From Chlamydoabsidia padenii (taxonomy: Eukaryota; Mucoromycota; Mucoromycetes; Mucorales; Cunninghamellaceae): 64,000 bases of DNA. The position numbers were made by a program, and so were the translations under genes. The stretch is taken from NCBI GenBank assembly GCA_025330725.1, contig JAIWND010000019.1, forward strand, positions 310,001 to 374,000, written 5' to 3'. The notes below the pieces were generated by a model. That model had not been told where the DNA came from. It saw only the letters and a list, made by a program, of their open reading frames with translations, and searched no databases. How positions within the stretch are numbered: position 1 is the stretch's first letter; every line of letters begins with the position of its first letter. Below, one piece after another: positions 58,176 to 64,000 of the stretch.

Positions 58176-60415
58176 ATGATGCATCCTTTTTTATTGCTTT
58201 TCATACTGGTTTTGACTCTATTTGGTTGTAATGCTCTTTCTTCTTTAGACACAAGAAGAACATTCTCAACTCGATTTCATCAAGAGAACACAACCGCCAC
58301 CTTGACATTTCAACAACCAAATCTATGTGATCCGACTGTTGTCCAGGTAAAGACTTCATATCTAAAAAAAGGAGGGAAGGAGGCAAAAAAGAAAGGGAGA
58401 ATCGGGCGATCATCATGTCTCTCTCCTTTGTGATATTTACCCTTTTTTCCTCCTTATATTTGCTCTTACTTAGTATTCTGGCTACATTGATGTCGATGCC
58501 AATGAGCATTACTTTTTTTGGTTTTTTGAAAGCCGCCAAAACCCCGACACAGCTGGCTTGACCCTTTGGTTGAATGGTGGGGTAAATACAAACGAGACAA
58601 AAAAAAAAAAAAAGGTTCATAAAGATCCATCATCTAATCTCTGTCGTTTTTCAATTCTGATCATAGCCTGGATGTACTTCCATGACGTAAGAATAGAATG
58701 GACATGATATCAAATAAGAAAAACGGTTTTTAAATATCTGCATGATTCTTTCATTTTATCTTTCTTATAGTGGATTGTTCGAAGAAGTAGGACCCTGTGC
58801 TGTAAATACCGAAGGAACAACAGCCTTTTACAATGAGATTGGTAGCTGGAATAAAGTTACCAATATGCTCTTCCTTGACCAGGTAAACCAGAATGAAAGA
58901 AAAGGGAAACGCCGAAATTAAACGCCCGCTTTTCAAAGCCCGCTGGAACAGGGTTCTCTTATGGTGATCGACCGGTCGATTCTACTGATAAAGCAAAGAT
59001 TCGTGCCTATCAGTTCCTTCAACTTTTCTTCAAAGCATTCCCAAAGTATCAAAAACAACCATTCCACTTGTTTGGGTAAGACAAAAAAAGGCCAGATGAT
59101 CGGAACTTTTTGTCACTCAACCTCTTCTCTGTTATGCATGATCGACAGCGAATCTTATGCCGGTCATTTCATCCCTTCATTTGCAAGATATATTATTGAA
59201 AAGAATCAATCACCTTCTTTACCTCACGACCAATATATCAATCTTGAATCCATCGGTATTGGTAATGGAATAACTGATGTGTTGATTCAAGTGTAAGTCA
59301 AGAAAAAAAAAAGGGGGGAAGAGGCAAAATGTATTTAAACACCGATTTTCTTTTTCTTTTAGGCAATACGCAGAAAAGATGGCATGTCATTCTTCCTGTA
59401 AGTTGATGCACCTATCAATATCACCACTTTTCATCACCTTTTTTTTTTTTTTTTTGATAGATGAATCTGTGCTTAAAGAAAGTGATTGCCATGAAATGAG
59501 AACAAACATACCTGTCTGTGTTAAGCTTTGTAAGTTCAACATGAACTGGTCAGAGTTTTGTGTACTAAGACCTTTTTCTTTTTTTTTTTATGCAGTAAAA
59601 ACATGTGAAACAACCAAGACGGTATTTGATTGTGATAAAGCAACCATTTATTGTGCAAAGTATGTGGAAAATATCTATGCTCGATCAGGTCGTGACATTT
59701 ATGACATTCGAGCCCCCAAAGACGAAGAAAAATCAGTCGCTCCGTTTGAAAAGTTCCTGAGTATTCCGCATGTTTGGGCATTGGTTGGTAGTCGCTCCAC
59801 TTTCCATCATTGTTCACCGGCTGTGGTAGGTACAAAAACGAAAAAGGGGTTACCCTTGATTTCTCATATTTGTTTATTCTCTTTAGCACCGAGATTTCTA
59901 TAAAACAGGAGATTAGTAAGTGTTGAAACCTTATTTCTGCTTTTGACTGATCATTTTTCAAACAGCGCTCGTAACTTTGCCCCTGATGTGGGGTATTTAT
60001 TAGATCATGGTATTCGGGCATTAATTTATGCAGGTGATGCTGATTACCGTGCAAATTGGGTAAGTTCAATAGAAAGAGAAAAAAAAAGGTGTCGAGGTAT
60101 TGATCACAAAGTGTTTCAATTAGTATGGTGTCCATGGGTGGACAAAAGTAGTTGATTTCAAGGCTAGTAAAAAGTATCGACAACAAAAGCTACAACCATG
60201 GTTGGTCGATGGCGTTGAATCTGGAGAGATACAAGCCGGAGGGAACTTGACCTTCGTACGTGTATATGGAGCAGGTCATAAAGTAAGTTCACAGAAAGAA
60301 AAAAGAGAAAAGATAGATCCTGATTAATTCTTCTTCTTCTTCTTAGACACCTTTTTACAAACCCAAAGAAAGTTTACAAATGTTCACCGACCACATCCAC
60401 CACATTCCAATGTAA
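58176..60415 (+). CDS. Secreted/vacuolar serine carboxypeptidase (peptidase S10)
   Basis: Thirteen exons (58176-58346, 58474-58581, 58667-58686, 58771-58882, 58939-59075, 59149-59292, 59363-59397, 59461-59529, 59596-59825, 59887-59915, 59966-60059, 60124-60282, 60347-60415), 458 residues. Signal peptide [20 protein letters not shown]. Family motifs: TLWLNGGPGCTSMTGLFEEV (across three exons), [10 protein letters not shown], catalytic Ser in [10 protein letters not shown], catalytic Asp in [13 protein letters not shown], catalytic His in VYGAGHKTPFY. All three catalytic residues are intact. Removes C-terminal amino acids from peptides, acting in the secretory pathway, vacuole or outside the cell. 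Exon three is only 20 nt and exons 7 and 10 are 35 and 29 nt. Shorter than yeast CPY because it lacks a long propeptide. Confidence 0.96.
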
Positions 60416-61518
60416 TCAACTAGTGACTCATTCCACACCATGTACGTTCATACTATCACAAGCTCCCCTCATTTTTGTTGTGTTTAATAAATCTTTTAAC
60501 CCTGTTATTCTCACGATGATATTCACATTCCTCATTCATGCAAATGAGTATATCGGGGATCGAATTGTTTAAATGCAAACAAGACGATCCTTTTGGGTTT
60601 CAGATAAAAAAAGCGTAAACCTTTGGAAGCGGGGACTGAAAATAAAACAAGGATGGAATTCTAAAACCGCCCCAAAAGAAACTCTTTTCTTCCTTTTCAC
60701 ACTTTCTATTGATAGTATGGACATTTTTTATAGTATCGACCTTTGTAGTTAATAGTATACGGTATGTTTGTTTATTACATAATAAAGCTAATTCATTGAT
60801 ATACACGAATACTATGTATTGAAGCACACTTGGAGGGGAGGGACATTTTTACCTACAGGCTTCAGAATCGGTGCTTGAATAGGATTTTGTGCCCTAGAAT
60901 GGATATCCCGACCCATTGGGGAGAAACTTTTTTTTAGTAAAAGCAAGGCCCTATATAGAACATACTCCAGTATGCAGAAAAAACCTTTTCTTGAAACCTT
61001 GCTAGACTTGAAAATGAGTACCGTTAAATCGCCTGAAAAAAAAAAAAAAAAAAGATACACTCCCAAACAAGCACCCCTACCCTCTCAAATCTCAGGTTAA
61101 AACGATTGTGAGGCTATACTGCTCTATACAGTGGACTTGGTATATTGACCATTATGTAAACTTGGTTGGAAATAGGCCAAGGAATGCACATGGTCACTTT
61201 TGTCATGAGCATCACTTGTTCATTGAGACAAAAGAGCTCTCTCAAGATTCCAGGCGAGAGTAAGCGGGTTTTGAAATAAACAAATCTCATATCTCAAATC
61301 TCAAAACCCAAAGTAAACCCGTAAATTCAAAGCCTGTCGGGAGTTCAATTGACGTGATTTTTGGGGGAAGGGAAAGTTTCGTGGCATGTAGACTCCTTAC
61401 AAAATATTGTCTTTGTTTGAGCCTTTTTATCAAAAGACCAGGTAAAAGATTCATGCAATTTAAAATCCCGCCATTTCGGGACCTGAAAAAATAAAGTTCT
61501 TTATTAATTGAAAAGGAC
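60416..61518. other. Intergenic region, 1.1 kb
   Basis: A+T-rich with an A run (61035-61052), CGGGTTTTGAAA (61265-61276) and TTTAAAATCCCG (61459-61470). ORFs on the minus strand are short and unsupported. Confidence 0.4.
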
Positions 61519-61782
61519 CTAATGGAGGAGTTGCCTCCATGCTCTTGCCCAACGAGAAAATATTGATAAAACTGCTGGTGGAGATGGATCGATCAAAAAA
61601 TTACCACACCAGGCACAATAATGATCAGGTACATGCATATCACAGCCATGACACCAATGCAGGGCGATGGAACTATCAGGCTGTGGAGTGAATCCAGTAC
61701 GAACGACCCATGGTAACAAAGTCTCGTCTTTACTGACAGAGGAAGAGGATCGTATTCTAGAATGACTGGATGTCAGAGCCAT
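61519..61782 (-). CDS. Small protein with a four-cysteine zinc-ribbon-like motif
   Basis: Single frame of 87 residues starting MALTSSHSRIRSSSS. The middle holds CHGCDMHVPDHYCAWC (C-x2-C-x8-C-x2-C), a plausible zinc-binding knuckle pair, followed by GNFLIDPSPPAV and a Trp/Arg-rich end. A C/T-rich tract with a 16-T run precedes the ATG on that strand, as for other starts here, which supports a real gene. Function unknown; could also be the last exon of a longer gene. Confidence 0.45.
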   Translation of the reverse strand: MALTSSHSRIRSSSSVSKDETLLPWVVRTGFTPQPDSSIALHWCHGCDMHVPDHYCAWCGNFLIDPSPPAVLSIFSRWARAWRQLLH

Positions 61783-61947
61783 TTGTAAAAATAAAAATTA
61801 AAAAAAAAAAAAAAGAGAGAAATAGAAAAGACACAATTTATATTAGGACGATGGTCCTTAATTAACAACTAAATAAAGACAAGGCATGGTTTATTTTATT
61901 TACACAAAAGTAATTGATAAAGGAGGAGAGAGATGAACTACATACAA

Positions 61948-64000
61948 CTACTGTAAAGAGGAGGGTTCAAAATCAATGCGTAAATGAAGTTCGCCTGAGC
62001 CAGTAGGATATAAAGGTACCCATTGATCTACACTTTTTCGATTCGGTTGAATCAAGTCCCAAATATTTCGTCGGTATTGTCCCAAATCCACCGCATGGCT
62101 GAGTCGATTGTAATCCTTCACCTTAAAGTCAAAGATGGCAGGTTCCCCTGAGATTGTGTGTGTAAACGTTTCGTTCCTACAACATAAAAAGAAAAAGAAG
62201 GCCATCAGATCAGATCATAAGACCACTACCGTCTCCTTTACTTACCATTCAGGGCGTAGAGTTTTTTTAATTACTCTAGTTTTATAGATCTGCTGATTAT
62301 CCAGTCGTACACGAATAAAAGGATCACTTGTTCCTGATTTGTCTACACCGCGTACACCTCGAGCTTCCACCAATTTGATCGTCACCGTCCCAGGAACACC
62401 TTCATTGTTGCTATCGTCAGTATAACCCACCATGGAAGAAGACCCGTCGTCATTTTGCCAAGTATTCACACTGGATGCTCTTGATCGGCCGCCCACACTA
62501 GATGCTATGTCAAGGGATTGTCGTTGATGTCCATAATCACTGCCCGAGGAGAGGGATGACCGGGGAATAGGTTCGGATATATTGCTTTGTCCATTGTTGA
62601 TATAGGCTGTTGAATCACCGAGGGCGGCAGATGTGAATGCCTTTTTGTTTGCCAAGAGTCGAGGGTGCCACAAAAATCGGACCCTGACACTGCCGGATAC
62701 ACCTGCCACACCGTCCAAAGGAATATCCATATCGTGAGTTGTAAAACTTTCCACATTATCCCCACGAATAGTTATACCACCAGAGCCTATACGAATAATA
62801 TGTAAAATTAGAATGGTTTGATAAAAGTGGGGGGTTTGAATGATTACCTATAGGAGCATGACCCTTGATATGATTCCAATCAAAGACTTCGATACGGAAG
62901 GACGCTGTTACTCGAGATTGCTAAAGTACAAATGGATTAATATCAGCTTTATACTTTTATTCTTCTGCTACTTACAATCGACACCACAAATGATTCGTTT
63001 GTCCACGTAGGATTTAACGTTTTCTTGACCACAGTACTCTTGAAGAGTCGTTCCCCATTGACAGTAAACACCACATAAGGATCACTGGTTCCAGTCTTGT
63101 CAGCAGCCATCAGGTTTTGAGCACTTAGTAGAGTCACCGTCAGTTTACCTTGATCTAATACAAAACAATTCAATTAGTACCCTCTCTTTTTTTTTTTTTA
63201 AAAAAAACACTGGGTGTGAGTTTACTTACTATCCAAGCTTTCGTCAGGATTCAATACAAAGCTGGCCGATGGAATAAAGTCAAAACTAAGACGAATAGTA
63301 CCATGACCTTGAGCCCCCATCAAATCATACCAATCCCCTTCCTTGTCCCATTCATAATCACTGCTGGTGGCACGGTGATACCGCTGAATACGTCGAATGA
63401 TGGTGCTTGCCGGACAAACCCAGTATCCCAAACGTCGTTCGTCCTTTTCATCCATGGAGACCGGTCGGACTTCGATTGCCACCCTCGAAAAGTCTGCTTC
63501 CTTGATAAACACATCCCCCGTTTCGTCGAATTCCATGTTGCGGCCACGAAGTTTGGTTGTTTTGAATTGAGGTAAAAGCGAATCGGCAGAGAGTTGACAA
63601 TAGGCATAGCTGGCACTGGGAAGTTGGACTTCATGAATCTTGACACGGAGTACACCAGAAGTATACGCTGAGTAGTCGATTAATTCATCAGGAGTGTACT
63701 TGATATAAGCGCCATGCAGATCCTTGGTGGGAAGAAGTGATGTTTCCATAGCATCATGTTGGGATGCCAAACCACTTTCCGTCGGCTTTGTTTCATGTTG
63801 AGGTACGGCGAGAAGAGGAATGAATTCGGTTCGATAGTATAGTTCACCTTTGGCAACACGTCGATCGGTAGAACGAAGTTGAGCCCACCTACATAAATAT
63901 AAAAAAGATGGTTAGAAGACCCAGTCTGAAGACAAAGAGAAAGAGAGAGAGCTTATATGACTTACTTATCAGTAGGACCAGAGACAGACTCATACCATCT
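61948..64000 (-). CDS. Tricalbin-like multi-C2 membrane-tethering protein, 5' part outside window
   Basis: Minus-strand exons: beyond 64000-63966, 63888-63230, 63154-62976, 62920-62848, 62786-62246, 62176-61948; all phases fit. About 571 residues of the C-terminus are present, containing at least three C2 modules: GVLRVKIHEVQLPSASYAYC; GKLTVTLLSAQNLMAADKTG followed by TSDPYVVFTVNGE; and GTVTIKLVEARGVRGVDKSG followed by TSDPFIRVRLDN. The repeated D-K-T/S-G-T-S-D-P is the calcium-binding loop. The end is LHLRIDFEPSSLQ. This is the arrangement of tricalbins/extended synaptotagmins, ER proteins that tether ER to plasma membrane and move lipids. The N-terminal membrane hairpin and SMP domain would lie past the right edge, so SMP is not seen. 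Confidence 0.88.

Noticed and set aside
1..64000. tRNA, rRNA, CRISPR, riboswitch or prokaryote-type operons
   Set aside because: No cloverleaf with A/B boxes, no rRNA stretches, no regularly spaced repeats; gene structure is eukaryotic.

Overview
The window is nuclear DNA from a filamentous fungus, most likely an early-diverging one (Mucoromycota, probably Mucorales). The reasons are: nearly every gene is split by short introns (about 50-90 nt, donor GTAAG, a CTAAC/CTAAT-like branch site and a C/T-rich tract before the acceptor); intergenic DNA is A+T-rich with very long A or T runs; and the gene set includes a CSL/RBP-J factor, an AGTRAP-like membrane protein, CH/spectrin/GAR cytoskeletal and PH-LRR proteins, and decayed copies of a family I associate with Mucorales. 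I cannot name the genus. Gene models were built by hand: splice sites were chosen so that GT..AG pairs preserve frame and family motifs continue across the joins.

Layout. 1-4865 (+): a spectraplakin-like protein cut by the left edge. 5213-5756 (+): a small KEN-box protein. 6637-11134 (-): a PH + leucine-rich-repeat protein. 11720-12529 (+): AGTRAP-like protein. 14132-17514 (+): CSL transcription factor. 18463-20505 (-): F-box/LRR protein. 21090-21945 (+): Pho85-type cyclin. 23269-26167 (+): Spt23/Mga2-like IPT/TIG regulator. 26.7-31.1 kb: an eroded zone with decayed multi-exon coding sequences carrying in-frame stops. 31350-38682 (+): three chromatin/transcription genes in a row (HP1-like chromo + chromoshadow protein, SAGA subunit Sgf73/ATXN7, GATA factor). 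40021-45724 (+): two mitochondrial genes (Atm1 ABC exporter, i-AAA protease Yme1). 46572-51370 (+): a P5B-type ATPase with an unusual secreted-type Cys-rich N-terminus. 51774-52193 (+): a small secreted Cys-rich protein. 53295-54038 (+): an RPA/MEIOB-like zinc OB-fold protein. 54343-55068 (+): ribosomal protein S19. 55278-57071 (-): a low-complexity, probably nuclear protein. 58176-60415 (+): serine carboxypeptidase. 61519-61782 (-): tiny zinc-ribbon ORF. 61948-64000 (-): the C-terminal part of a tricalbin-like C2 protein cut by the right edge.

Functional reading: the window is mostly a housekeeping and regulatory neighbourhood, not an operon-like system. The most unusual points are the spectraplakin-like architecture in a fungus, the ATPase with a Cys-rich ectodomain and an altered TM4 motif, the nuclease-like pseudogene zone, and a recurrent short motif (CGGG-N-TTTAAA, either orientation, with TTGAAA/TTCAAA variants) that often lies about 90-170 bp upstream of start codons and looks like an undescribed promoter element. 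No RNA genes, CRISPR arrays, intact transposons or prokaryote-type elements were seen.
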